From Streptomyces sp. Act143 (GTDB lineage Bacteria; Actinomycetota; Actinomycetes; Streptomycetales; Streptomycetaceae), in assembly GCF_003143935.1 (NCBI RefSeq), contig NZ_QFRX01000001.1, forward strand, positions 4,629,201 to 4,693,200: DNA of 64,000 nucleotides, given 5' to 3'. The position numbers and the translations under genes are program-made. Within the stretch, counting starts at the first letter, position 1, and each line of letters begins with the position of its first letter. Positions 40,980-49,275 of the stretch are shown piece after piece. The notes under the pieces are model-generated. The model searched no databases. It was not told the origin of the DNA and saw nothing but the letters and a program-made list of their open reading frames with translations.

Positions 40980-41909
40980 GTGATCCTCACGGTCACGCTG
41001 AACACCGCTCTCGACATCACCTACCGCGTACGGGCCCTGAAGCCGCACGCCTCCCACCGGGTCTCCGAGGTCACGGAACGCCCCGGCGGCAAGGGCCTGA
41101 ACGTGGCCCGGGTGCTGGCAGCCCTCGGCCACGAGGTGACGGTCACGGGTTTCACGGGCGGCGCCACCGGCCGCGTCCTCCAGGACCACCTCACCGCGAC
41201 ACCCGGCATCGTCGACGCCCTGCTCCCGGTCGCCGGCGCCACCCGCCGCACCATCGCCGTCGTCGACGAACAGACCGGCGACACCACCCAGCTCAACGAG
41301 CCCGGCCCGGCGGTCGCACCGCCGGAGTGGTCGGCCTTCCAGGAGGCGTACGAGGATCTGCTCGCGTCGGCGGACGCGGTGGCCCTGTGCGGCAGCCTGC
41401 CGCCGGGTGTGCCGGTGGGCGCGTACGCGGGGTTGGTACGGACGGCTCGCGCGGCCGGCGTCCCGGTCCTCCTCGACACCAGCGGGGAGCCGCTGCGCCG
41501 GGGGGTCGCCGCCCGCCCCGACATCATCAAGCCGAACGCCGAGGAACTGGCCGAGCTGACCGGCTCCCACGAGCCGCTGCGGGCCACGCAGGATGCCCGG
41601 CGCCGCGGCGCCCGCGCGGTCGTCGCCTCCCTCGGCACCGACGGCCTGCTCGCCACCGCCCCCGAGGGCCGCTGGCGGGCCGTCCCGCCGACCCGCGTCC
41701 ACGGCAACCCGACGGGCGCCGGCGACTCGGCGGTCGCGGGCCTGCTGTCGGGACTCGTCGAGCACCTGCCGTGGCCGGACCGGCTGGCCCGCGCGGTCGC
41801 CCTGTCGGCGGCGACGGTCGCGGCGCCGGTGGCGGGCGAGTTCGACCGGGGGGCCTACGAGGAGCTGCTGGGGCGGGTCGCGGTGACGGGCGTCGCCCAC
41901 GCGGCCTAG
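40980..41909 (+). CDS. PfkB-family kinase, 1-phosphofructokinase/tagatose-6-phosphate kinase type
   Basis: The product is 309 residues from GTG 40980, with GGGGGAGG 9 bases upstream. N-terminal VILTVTLNTALDITYRV and ERPGGKGLNVARVLAALGHEV are typical of the FruK/LacC branch; NPTGAGDSAVAGLLSG near residue 245 holds the catalytic Asp and anion hole. It phosphorylates a hexose phosphate or related sugar. Position after nagKA suggests amino-sugar or galactosamine catabolism, but the donor sugar is unproven. A large hairpin precedes it. Confidence 0.85.
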   Translation: MILTVTLNTALDITYRVRALKPHASHRVSEVTERPGGKGLNVARVLAALGHEVTVTGFTGGATGRVLQDHLTATPGIVDALLPVAGATRRTIAVVDEQTGDTTQLNEPGPAVAPPEWSAFQEAYEDLLASADAVALCGSLPPGVPVGAYAGLVRTARAAGVPVLLDTSGEPLRRGVAARPDIIKPNAEELAELTGSHEPLRATQDARRRGARAVVASLGTDGLLATAPEGRWRAVPPTRVHGNPTGAGDSAVAGLLSGLVEHLPWPDRLARAVALSAATVAAPVAGEFDRGAYEELLGRVAVTGVAHAA

Positions 41910-41916
41910 CCGGCTC

Positions 41917-42867
41917 CTACTCGACCCAGCCCTTGACCAGCCACAGCTGGTCGAGGAGGGCGTCGCACTGGTTGCCCTGCTCGCAGGAGATCTTGATGGT
42001 GTTGCTGCCCTTGTTGAGCTGCACGTAGTTGTAGGTCTGCGTCCAGCCCTTGGCGTAGTCGCCCTCGGCGGCCTTGGCGTAGTTCTTCATGCCGACCGGC
42101 GTGGTGGAGGCGGTGCCGTTGATCGAGAGGGTCGCGGTGGCGTCCTTGCCGGGCACGCTGTAGCCCGTGTAGAGCGTGTACTTGCCGCTCTTCGGGATGC
42201 CGCTGACGTTCCACGTGACCGAGGCGCCGACCTGGTTGAAGCCGTTGAGGTAGATGCCTCCGGCCGCCTTGGCGCCCTCGACGTCGGACGCGGTGGTGAT
42301 GCCGGGGCCCAGCGACAGCGCCTTCGCGTCGATCTTCGGCAGGTCCTCCTCGGTCACCTGGTCGCTGCTCTGCGACGGGCTCGGCTCGCTGCTCTGCTGG
42401 GCGGACGGCGTGCTGGACGCGTCGCTGCCGCCGGCGTCCTTGTCGTCGTCGCCGCCGAGCATGGCCACGCCGATGCCGATGACGACCGCGGCGACCACCG
42501 CGATGGCGCCGATCAGCAGCCCCTTGGTGTTGGGGCCGCGGCCCCGGCCGCCGCCGTTGCCGCCGTACGGCTGCTGCTGTGTGGTGGGGGCGCCGCCCGG
42601 GAACGTCTCGGGCGCGGCGTAGTGCGCGCTCGGCTGGCCGTAGGCGCCCTGCTGCGGCGCCTGCTGCTGCGGCACCTGGCCGTACGGCGTGGTCTGCTGC
42701 TGGTTGTACTGGCGCTGTCCGACGGGGCGCACCCGGTTGACGGTGTTCGGGTAGCCGTAACCGCCGGAGGGCGGCTGGGCTCCGTTGGCCTGCCCGTCGG
42801 CATAGAGGTAGCCGAACGGGTCGTCGTCCTCGGGCGGCGTGTTCGCGCCGTTGGTGCCGGACGTCAT
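41917..42867 (-). CDS. Membrane-anchored protein with CBM-like extracellular domain
   Basis: The product is 316 residues from ATG 42867, with GAGGAG upstream. Residues 1-110 are disordered and Gln/Pro/Tyr-rich, cytoplasmic in style (YNQQQTTPYGQ). One helix (about 114-137, GLLIGAIAVVAAVVIGIGVAML) is followed by a Ser/Asp linker. The C-terminal domain of about 140 residues resembles CBM6/CBM35 beta-sandwich modules: GGIYLNGFNQVGASVTWNVSG and YVQLNKGSNTIKISC. It probably binds a glycan outside the cell. Its stop is 7 bases from the convergent kinase gene. Confidence 0.75.
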   Translation of the reverse strand: MTSGTNGANTPPEDDDPFGYLYADGQANGAQPPSGGYGYPNTVNRVRPVGQRQYNQQQTTPYGQVPQQQAPQQGAYGQPSAHYAAPETFPGGAPTTQQQPYGGNGGGRGRGPNTKGLLIGAIAVVAAVVIGIGVAMLGGDDDKDAGGSDASSTPSAQQSSEPSPSQSSDQVTEEDLPKIDAKALSLGPGITTASDVEGAKAAGGIYLNGFNQVGASVTWNVSGIPKSGKYTLYTGYSVPGKDATATLSINGTASTTPVGMKNYAKAAEGDYAKGWTQTYNYVQLNKGSNTIKISCEQGNQCDALLDQLWLVKGWVE

Positions 42868-42985
42868 CCAGGTACTCCTCAGCAGGTGCGGGGTGAATGC
42901 GGTACGAGGGGTAAGACTGCGAGCCTACCCGCTCCTGCTGCCCCAAACGGGTGACTCAGACCGCATCAGCCCACTGACCTGGGGA

Positions 42986-44638
42986 TCATCCCGCACGTCT
43001 GTGCTGTTTGGGACGAGATCGTTTCTCTACGTACATCCGCTCGTCGGCGGACTTCAACACTTCGTCCGCCGTCATCCCGCAGTGCGCCCACCCGATGCCG
43101 AAGCTGGCGCCCACCCGGACGGCCCGGCCCTCGGCGCGGATGGGCTGGATGATCTCGTTGCGCAGGCGTACGGCGAGGTCGGCGGCGTCGGCGCGGCCGA
43201 GGCCGTCGGCGAGGATGACGAACTCGTCGCCACCGAGCCGGGCGACGGTGTCGCCGTCGCGGACCTGGCGGGTCAGCCGCCGGGCGACCTCGATGAGAAC
43301 CGCGTCACCGGCGTTGTGCCCGAACCGGTCGTTGATCGACTTGAAGCCGTCGAGGTCGCAGAAGAGGACCGCGAGCCCCTTGGTGCCGTCGTCGTGGTCG
43401 CTCTCGGGGGCGACGGTGTGCACATGGTGGTCGTAGGCGTCGAGGGACTCGGCGCCGGGCCGGAAGTCGAAGCCGTGGCCGTGGGCGTCGAAGGCGGGGT
43501 GGCCGTAGGCCGCGTCCAGGGACTCCAGGGCGCCGGGGTGCGCGGGGCGCCGGCACAGGCGGGAGGAGAGGCGGGCGCGCAGCTCGGCGGAGTTCGGCAG
43601 GCCGGTGAGGGAGTCGTGGGAGGCGCGGTGGGCGAGCTGGAGCTCGCGGCGCTTGCGGTCCTCTATGTCCTCGACATGGGTGAGGAGGAAGCGGGGGCCG
43701 TCGGCGGCGTCGGCGACGACGGAGTTGCGGAGGCTGACCCATACGTACGTGCCGTCGCGGCGCCCGAGCCTGAGCTCCGCGCGTCCGCCCTCCGCGGAGG
43801 TCCGCAGCAGGGTGCCTATGTCCTCGGGGTGGACGAGGTCGGAGAAGGAGTAGCGGCGCATCGCGGACGCGGGGCGGCCCAGCAGACGGCACAGCGCGTC
43901 GTTGGTGCGCAGGATGCGGCCGTGCTGGTCGCCGCCCATTTCGGCGATGGCCATGCCGGAGGGGGCGTACTCGAAGGCCTGCCGGAAGCTCTCCTCGCTG
44001 GCGCGCAGGGCCTGCTGCTCCCTTTCGAGCCTGACCAGTGCGCGCTGCATGTTGGCCCGCAGGCGCGCGTTGCTGATCGCGATGGCGGCCTGGAACGCGT
44101 ACATCTGGAGCGCTTCGCGGCCCCACGCGCCGGGCCTGCGGCCGTTGCGCGGCCGGTCCACCGACAGCACGCCGATCAGCTCGCCGCTCGAACCGCCCTG
44201 CACGCCCGGCGTGAACATCGGCGCGAAGAGCCGGTCGGAGGGGTGCCACTCGTCCTCGAAGCGGGGGGCGGGGCCGTCGGTGTACCACTGCGGCACGTCG
44301 TCGTCGTCGAGGACCCAGCCCTCGGTGTGGGGTATGAAGACCAGGTCGCCCCAGTTCTCGCCCATGCTCAGCCGGCGTTCCCAGGACTCGCGGGAGCCGA
44401 CCCGGCCGGTGATCAGCGCCTCGGCGGCGGGATTGCCCGCGAAGGCCGCGACGACCAGGTCGCCGTCGGGGCGGACGAGGTTGACGCACGCCAGCTCGTA
44501 GCCGAGGCCGTTGACGACGCCGTCGGCGACCGTCTGCAGGGTGTCCGCAAGTGACCGGGCGGTGTTCATGTCCGCCATGACCTGATGCAGTTGCCGCAGG
44601 GTCGCAAGACGGACGTAGGGCTCCGACTCGGTCTCCAT
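42986..44638 (-). CDS. cdgB: Diguanylate cyclase CdgB (GAF-PAS-GGDEF)
   Basis: The product is 550 residues from ATG 44638, with GGGGGAGG upstream. A GAF domain (residues about 20-190), a PAS/PAC domain (about 210-330, SFRQAFEYAPSGMAIAEMGG) and a GGDEF domain (ARLGGDEFVI near 466-475) are in order. The inhibitory RxxD site (RDGD) stands five residues before GGDEF, so product inhibition is expected. An insertion of about 50 residues splits the first GGDEF strand region (between LSSRLCRR and GLAVLFCDLDGF). In Streptomyces, CdgB makes cyclic di-GMP that controls development; a BldD box upstream fits its known repression by BldD. Confidence 0.93.
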   Translation of the reverse strand: METESEPYVRLATLRQLHQVMADMNTARSLADTLQTVADGVVNGLGYELACVNLVRPDGDLVVAAFAGNPAAEALITGRVGSRESWERRLSMGENWGDLVFIPHTEGWVLDDDDVPQWYTDGPAPRFEDEWHPSDRLFAPMFTPGVQGGSSGELIGVLSVDRPRNGRRPGAWGREALQMYAFQAAIAISNARLRANMQRALVRLEREQQALRASEESFRQAFEYAPSGMAIAEMGGDQHGRILRTNDALCRLLGRPASAMRRYSFSDLVHPEDIGTLLRTSAEGGRAELRLGRRDGTYVWVSLRNSVVADAADGPRFLLTHVEDIEDRKRRELQLAHRASHDSLTGLPNSAELRARLSSRLCRRPAHPGALESLDAAYGHPAFDAHGHGFDFRPGAESLDAYDHHVHTVAPESDHDDGTKGLAVLFCDLDGFKSINDRFGHNAGDAVLIEVARRLTRQVRDGDTVARLGGDEFVILADGLGRADAADLAVRLRNEIIQPIRAEGRAVRVGASFGIGWAHCGMTADEVLKSADERMYVEKRSRPKQHRRAG

Positions 44639-44739
44639 GCTCGCCCTCCCCCCGAGACCTCGCAGCGAATCAAGGGTTCTCATCGGCGTATCGTTCTGGC
44701 AGCTTCCCCGCCACTGAATCACAGCGCGCTGCCCACTCG

Positions 44740-44752
44740 GTACACAGGGTCA
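44740..44752 (-). promoter_or_regulatory. BldD-box candidate upstream of cdgB
   Basis: Minus strand TGACCCTGTGTAC matches the BldD consensus (TNACNC-A/T-GNGTNA) at all fixed positions but the last. It lies about 100 bases upstream of the cdgB start. cdgB is a known BldD target in Streptomyces. Confidence 0.7.
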
Positions 44753-44768
44753 ACAATTAATGCCCCTT

Positions 44769-44782
44769 GTGACTCAAGTCAC
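44769..44782. promoter_or_regulatory. 14-bp palindrome upstream of cdgB
   Basis: GTGACT-CA-AGTCAC, arms of 6 bp around two bases, stands 17 bases upstream of the BldD box. It may be a second operator or a promoter element; the binding protein is unknown. Confidence 0.4.
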
Positions 44783-44988
44783 AGCTAAAGATGAACAATT
44801 GAGTGGTGTTTCTGCGTTTTCGCTGTGCGTTTACTGAACGCAAACTTTGTCGGCATGTGCGGGGTTGCTATGCGGGGGTTCGCGCGGGTACCCGGCGCGA
44901 TCGGTCCGCGATCGGTCGGGGGTCCTAGGTCCGGGTTCGGGCGGAGGACCGATGCGGGGCGCACCGGGCGGACACTAGCGTTCCGGAC

Positions 44989-45552
44989 GTGCCGAACACA
45001 GCCCCCACCGCCACCGTCCTCCCCTCCGGGCATCCTGAGGGGGTGAGCAACGACGAGTTCCGCGCCGCCATGTCCCGGCTGGCCGCGGGTGTGGTCCTGG
45101 TGACCGCCTTCGAGCCGCCGCTGGCCCCGGAGGGACCCAAGGGCGAGGACGTCGGCATGACGGCGACCTCGTTCATGTCGGTCTCCCTGGACCCGCCGCT
45201 GGTGCTGGTCAGCCTGCGCGAGGGCTCCCGCATGGACGACCTCCTCGACGAACAGCCCCACTGGGCGGTCTCCGTGCTGGCCGAGAGCCAGCGGCACATC
45301 GCGGGCCGCTTCGCCATGAAGGGCCGCCTCAGCGACCGTCTGCTCTTCGAGGACATCCCCTACGTCCGCGGCGAGGCGACCGGCGCGGCACTCGTGGGCG
45401 GCGCCCTCGCCACCCTGGAGTGCCGCACGGAACAGCGCGTGCAGGCCGGCGACCACACGCTGGTGATCGGCCGCGTCCTGACGGCGCACGTGCCGAGCGC
45501 GGACGGGGGGCCGCTGGCGTACTTCCGGGGGCGCTACCGGCAGTTGGGGTGA
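44989..45552 (+). CDS. Flavin reductase family protein
   Basis: The product is 187 residues from GTG 44989. It shows the split-barrel flavin reductase domain: FRAAMSRLAAGVVLVTAFE, GMTATSFMSVSLDPPLVLVSLREGS and WAVSVLAESQRHIAGRFA. These enzymes give reduced FMN or FAD to a partner monooxygenase or act alone. No monooxygenase is next to it. It diverges from cdgB. Confidence 0.85.
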   Translation: MPNTAPTATVLPSGHPEGVSNDEFRAAMSRLAAGVVLVTAFEPPLAPEGPKGEDVGMTATSFMSVSLDPPLVLVSLREGSRMDDLLDEQPHWAVSVLAESQRHIAGRFAMKGRLSDRLLFEDIPYVRGEATGAALVGGALATLECRTEQRVQAGDHTLVIGRVLTAHVPSADGGPLAYFRGRYRQLG

Positions 45553-45630
45553 CGCCTCCCGCCGGGGCAGGTCAGCCGGGGCACGTAATCCGCGTGTGGC
45601 CGGCCGGCGGGCCCGCCTAAAGTGCCGCCC

Positions 45631-46104
45631 ATGACCACCCCCGGCCCCGGCCCACGTCTTGAGGAAATAACCCCCCGCAATATCGACGCCGCGCTCGGCA
45701 TTCGCGTCCGGCCGGAGCAGGAATTCGCGGTCTCCCCGGTGGTGAAGTCCCTCGCCGAGGCCTACGTCCATCCCACCGCCGCCTGGCCCCGCCTCATCGT
45801 CGACGGCGACCGCCCGGTCGGCTTCCTGATGGCCTTCTTCGACATCGACTGGCACGAGGACGGCACCGTGTTCCGCTCCGGCCTGTGGCGGCTGAACATC
45901 GCCGCGGACGCGCAGGGGCGCGGCTACGGGCGGTTCGCGGTGGAGTCGGTGGCGGCGGAGATCCGCCGCCGGGGCGGCACGGAGCTGTACGTCAGCTGGC
46001 ACCAGGGCGAGCACGGGCCCGAGAACTTCTACCTCGGCCTCGGTTTCCGTCCCAACGGGGAGCTGGTGGAGGGGGAGACGGTGGGAGTGCTCGGACTGGG
46101 GTGA
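45631..46104 (+). CDS. GNAT acetyltransferase
   Basis: The product is 157 residues from ATG 45631. The acetyl-CoA loop is AADAQGRGYGRFAVESVAAEIRRRG (read in part) near residues 95-118, with the late WHQGEHGPENFYLGLGFRPNGE typical of spermidine/diamine-type GNATs. There is no ribosome binding site but a TAAAGT -10-like box 7 bases before the ATG, so the message may be leaderless. It ends 7 bases from the convergent sigma factor gene. Confidence 0.82.
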   Translation: MTTPGPGPRLEEITPRNIDAALGIRVRPEQEFAVSPVVKSLAEAYVHPTAAWPRLIVDGDRPVGFLMAFFDIDWHEDGTVFRSGLWRLNIAADAQGRGYGRFAVESVAAEIRRRGGTELYVSWHQGEHGPENFYLGLGFRPNGELVEGETVGVLGLG

Positions 46105-46110
46105 GGCGGG

Positions 46111-46959
46111 TCAGAGGAGCCTCACGTCGCTCTCCGCCACCCTCGCGGGCTCCGTCACGATGTCGATCACCGCGATGCGCTCCCGTACGAACGTGAACGC
46201 CAGGGTCCGCTCCACGCGTCCGTCGACCACCACCGCGATGCCGATCCGGCCGTCGACCAGGGCGGGCCGCGCGATCCGGGCCACGGAGGCGAAGCTCGTC
46301 GCGCCCTTCGCCACCGCGAGCGCGCCGGTCGTCACGCCGGCCTCGCTGCGGGCCACGACATCCGGGTCGAGGACGCCGACGAGGGCCTCGAAATCACCCT
46401 CGCGCGTGGCGGCCAGGAAGGCGTCGGCGACCTCCCTCCGGCGCCGCCGCACCTCGTCGGCGTCGGGCGCCGGAGCGCCCTGCACCCGGCGCCGGGCCCG
46501 GCTGGCGAGCTGCCTCGCGGCGGCCGGAGAACGTCCTACGATCTCGCCGACCTCCTCGAAGGGCACGGCGAACAGGTCGTGCAGCACGAACGCCAGCCGC
46601 TCGGCGGGCGTCAGGGTGTCGAGCACGACGAGCAGCGCGACCCCGACCGAGTCGGCGAGCAGGGCGTCCTGCTCGGGGTCGGGGGTGTCGGCGGCCGGGA
46701 CGGGGGCGTCGGGTTCCAGGGGCTGTTCGGCGCGGGAGGTGCGGGTGCGCAGCATGTCGAGGCAGACCCGGCCCACCACGGTGGTCAGCCAGCCGCCGAG
46801 GTTGCCGATGTCCTCGGCGCCGGTCCGGTTCAGCCGGAACCACGCCTCCTGCACCGCGTCCTCCGCCTCCGCGGCCGACCCGAGCATCCGGTGCGCCACG
46901 GCCCTGAGGTGGGGCCGGTGGGTCTCGAAGCGGTGGGCGAGGAAGTCGTCGTCGGTCAT
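46111..46959 (-). CDS. ECF41-type sigma factor with SnoaL-like C-terminus
   Basis: The product is 282 residues. Sigma region 2 (HRPHLRAVAHRMLGSAAEAEDAVQEAWFRL, read in part) and region 4 (LTPAERLAFVLHDLFAVPFEEVGEIVGRSPAAARQLASRARRRV) are followed by a SnoaL-like domain of about 110 residues containing DPDVVARSEAG. This is the ECF41 layout, in which the C-terminal domain takes the place of an anti-sigma factor. These genes usually adjoin a carboxymuconolactone decarboxylase, oxidoreductase or epimerase gene; none is present here. A matching promoter motif lies upstream, so the gene is probably autoregulated. Confidence 0.9.
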   Translation of the reverse strand: MTDDDFLAHRFETHRPHLRAVAHRMLGSAAEAEDAVQEAWFRLNRTGAEDIGNLGGWLTTVVGRVCLDMLRTRTSRAEQPLEPDAPVPAADTPDPEQDALLADSVGVALLVVLDTLTPAERLAFVLHDLFAVPFEEVGEIVGRSPAAARQLASRARRRVQGAPAPDADEVRRRRREVADAFLAATREGDFEALVGVLDPDVVARSEAGVTTGALAVAKGATSFASVARIARPALVDGRIGIAVVVDGRVERTLAFTFVRERIAVIDIVTEPARVAESDVRLL

Positions 46960-47005
46960 CTGCTGTCACACCTTCTGGTCGCCGGGGCCGTGCCGTCGAG
47001 TAGTT

Positions 47006-47032
47006 GACGGATGGCGGGCGCGGGTTGTGACA
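47006..47032 (-). promoter_or_regulatory. ECF41 autoregulatory promoter
   Basis: On the minus strand TGTCACA (47032-47026), a 16-base spacer and CGTC (47009-47006) match exactly the described ECF41 promoter pattern. The start codon is 46 bases downstream. The rest of the gap 46960-47270 holds only the interspersed repeat. Confidence 0.8.
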
Positions 47033-47212
47033 GAGGCCCTGACGCTTGGGCGGGGGCGGGGCCGCGCCGGGGCGTGTCCGCCCTCGGAGCGGCGCGGAAT
47101 CGGTCACCCGCAAAGGGCGCCCGTGTCGACGCGCCGACCGCTGCGGGCAGACATCCCCGACACGTCCCCTTCCCGCCGTTGCGCACCGCGGGTCCGTGGG
47201 GGTCAGCGTCCC

Positions 47213-47258
47213 CAAGGGCGCGGGGAACTGCGCGACCAGCCACGGCGCGCCCGCAGCC
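47213..47258 (+). repeat. Short interspersed repeat, intergenic copy
   Basis: A copy of the element at 39664-39710 (CAAGGGCGCGGGGAACTG through GCCCGCAGCC), with about five changes, lies between the ECF41 promoter and the 3' end of arfB. Confidence 0.85.
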
Positions 47259-47270
47259 GGCCGGCTGCCG

Positions 47271-47708
47271 TCACCCCCAGTCCCGGCCCGTTCTGCCCCG
47301 CTTCGTCTCCGCCCGCTGCTTCTTCTCGCGCAGCCGGCGTTCGTTGATGCCGCGCGGGATGCGGGTCGGCTTGCGGGGCTTGGGCGGCGGGGCCGTCGCC
47401 TCGGCCAGGAGGGCCGCCAGGCGTACCGCCGCCGTCTCGCGGTTGCGCCACTGGGAACGGTGCTCGGAGGACCGTACCGTCACCACGCCGTCGACCAGGC
47501 GGGACGCCAGCCGTTCCAGCGCGCGGGCCTTCCAGACCTCGGGCAGTGCCTCGGTGCTCGCCAGGTCGAAGCGGAGCTCCACCTGGGAGTCGCTGGTGTT
47601 GACGTGCTGGCCGCCGGGTCCGGAGGAGCGCGAGAAACGCCACTGGAGCTCGGCCTCGGGCAGGGAGACGGAGCCGCGGATGACGTAGGGACCGGACATG
47701 TCGTCCAT
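47271..47708 (-). CDS. arfB: Peptidyl-tRNA hydrolase ArfB (release-factor-like ribosome rescue)
   Basis: The product is 145 residues from ATG 47708 (ATG 47699 is an alternative with better ribosome binding site spacing). The catalytic GGQ is in RSSGPGGQHVNTSDSQVELRFD near residue 30, and the tail KPTRIPRGINERRLREKKQRAETKRGRTGRDWG (read in part) is the basic segment that enters the empty mRNA channel. It lacks the other release-factor domains, as expected for ArfB/YaeJ. It rescues ribosomes stalled on non-stop messages. Confidence 0.9.
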   Translation of the reverse strand: MDDMSGPYVIRGSVSLPEAELQWRFSRSSGPGGQHVNTSDSQVELRFDLASTEALPEVWKARALERLASRLVDGVVTVRSSEHRSQWRNRETAAVRLAALLAEATAPPPKPRKPTRIPRGINERRLREKKQRAETKRGRTGRDWG

Positions 47709-47865
47709 AGTCCCCCGGCTGACCGGCGCACGTCACGCGAATATCGTCCTTCGCCGGTTCGGTAAAGAAAGTAAAGACACCTGGAACCTTCGCTACCCCT
47801 CTCGGCGTTCATACGGGTAGATGTAGCTTCAGGCAGTACATAAACGAGGGAAAGGACTCCCAACC

Positions 47866-48441
47866 ATGGCTGTAAGCCTGTCCAAGGGTGGCAACGTCTC
47901 GCTCACCAAGGAGGCTCCGGGCCTGACCGCCGTCACCGTGGGCCTCGGCTGGGACGTCCGCACCACCACCGGCACGGACTTCGACCTCGACGCCTCGGCG
48001 ATCGCGGTGAACACGCAGGGCAAGGTCTACTCCGACGCCCACTTCGTGTTCTTCAACAACAAGCAGACCCCGGACAACACCATCGTCCACACCGGTGACA
48101 ACCGCACCGGCGAGGGCGCGGGCGACGACGAGGCGATCAACGTCAACCTCGCCGCCCTCCCGGCCGACATCGACAAGATCGTCTTCCCGGTCTCGATCTA
48201 CGACGCCGAGAACCGCTCGCAGAACTTCGGCCAGGTGCGCAACGCCTACATCCGCATCGTCAACCAGGCCGGCGGCGCCGAGATCGCCCGCTACGACCTG
48301 TCCGAGGACGCGGCCACCGAGACCGCCATGGTCTTCGGCGAGCTCTACCGCAACGGCGCCGAGTGGAAGTTCCGCGCCGTCGGCCAGGGCTACGCCTCGG
48401 GCCTGGTGGGTATCGCGCAGGACTTCGGCGTCAACGTCTGA
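47866..48441 (+). CDS. terD: TerD family stress protein
   Basis: The product is 191 residues, the normal TerD length. Visible: MAVSLSKGGNVSLTKEAPGL, VTVGLGWDVRTTTGTDFDLDASAIAV, the calcium-binding TGDNRTGEGAGDDEAINVNL and the end FRAVGQGYASGLVGIAQDFGVNV. TerD proteins bind calcium and are linked to tellurite and other stress resistance; Streptomyces has many copies and they affect development. It stands alone and is followed by a strong terminator. Confidence 0.93.
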   Translation: MAVSLSKGGNVSLTKEAPGLTAVTVGLGWDVRTTTGTDFDLDASAIAVNTQGKVYSDAHFVFFNNKQTPDNTIVHTGDNRTGEGAGDDEAINVNLAALPADIDKIVFPVSIYDAENRSQNFGQVRNAYIRIVNQAGGAEIARYDLSEDAATETAMVFGELYRNGAEWKFRAVGQGYASGLVGIAQDFGVNV

Positions 48442-48458
48442 CGTTCACCGGATCACTG

Positions 48459-48490
48459 CGGAAACCCCCGGCCCCGGCCGGGGGTTTCCG
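48459..48490 (+). terminator. terD terminator
   Basis: A perfect 15-bp stem (48459-48473 with 48476-48490) with a 2-base loop, containing AAACCCCCGG and its complement GGGGGTTT, lies 18 bases after the terD stop. Confidence 0.9.
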
Positions 48491-48516
48491 GCGTACGGAG
48501 GCGGTAGCGTCCCCGC

Positions 48517-49035
48517 GTGCGCCTCGAATCCCTCCCCCTGACGGCCGACCACGACATCCCGGCCGCCGTCCTCACCGAACTCACCGCGCTCTACGCCTCC
48601 AACCGTGAGTTCCACGCCCTCAGCGGCGACTTCCCCGACCCGGACCGCATCCGTCCCGAGCAGGTGGCGGCCGCGCTGGCCGACGAGTTGGCGAACCCGG
48701 ACGTGGAGGTGCTGCTGGCCCGCAGCGAGGGGCGGCTCGTCGGACTGGTCATCACCCTCGCGCACCATCCCGACCCGGCCGATCCCGACCCGTGGATCGG
48801 GCTGCTGATGGTCGACGCGACCGCGCACCGGAAGGGGTACGGCAAGCAGGTCGCCGCCCTGGTGGAGCAGCGGTTCCGCGATGCCGGCCGCACCGCCGTG
48901 CGGCTGGCCGTGCTCGACGCCAACCCCGCAGGCCTCGCCTTCTGGACCGCCCTCGGGTACGAGGTGATCGGCCACCGCACCGATCTCCAGGCCGCCCGCC
49001 CCTGCGCCGTGCTGCGCAGGTCCCTGCAGGAGTGA
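48517..49035 (+). CDS. GNAT acetyltransferase
   Basis: The product is 172 residues from GTG 48517. The acetyl-CoA motif is IGLLMVDATAHRKGYGKQVAALVEQRF near residues 93-118, followed by VLDANPAGLAFWTALGYEVIGHRTD, a standard RimI/MnaT-like C-terminus. Substrate unknown. It is separated from terD by a strong terminator and precedes the M4 protease gene with a promoter-rich gap. Confidence 0.85.
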   Translation: MRLESLPLTADHDIPAAVLTELTALYASNREFHALSGDFPDPDRIRPEQVAAALADELANPDVEVLLARSEGRLVGLVITLAHHPDPADPDPWIGLLMVDATAHRKGYGKQVAALVEQRFRDAGRTAVRLAVLDANPAGLAFWTALGYEVIGHRTDLQAARPCAVLRRSLQE

Positions 49036-49071
49036 CGGATTCGGCTGCAACTCCGCTGTAGAAGCGGAGAG

Positions 49072-49099
49072 TTGACCATGCATCACACGTTCGCATAGC
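49072..49099 (+). promoter_or_regulatory. Possible promoter of the M4 protease gene
   Basis: TTGACC (49072-49077), a 16-base spacer and CATAGC (49094-49099) resemble a vegetative promoter. Downstream, TTGAC (49141-49145) and GTCAA (49154-49158) form a short inverted repeat that may be an operator. Assigned by eye. Confidence 0.4.
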
Positions 49100-49275
49100 G
49101 GATTGTGAAAACTGACTTTCGGACAAGAACACGTAAAGTCTTGACGGCGGACTGTCAAACAAGCCGCTTCAGATGTCACCCTCTCCTCGCTCGCCGCAAC
49201 TCTGTGCCCCACCTGTGCCAGCCATGTGCCTCGCCTGCGCCTCGACAACCCCGAGGCCGGCCCGAAGGAGACCGA

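Noticed and set aside
40104..40980. PfkB gene starting far upstream inside nagA
   Set aside because: The frame is Arg/Pro-rich and antisense-like in content; GTG 40980 has a strong ribosome binding site and the conserved N-terminus.
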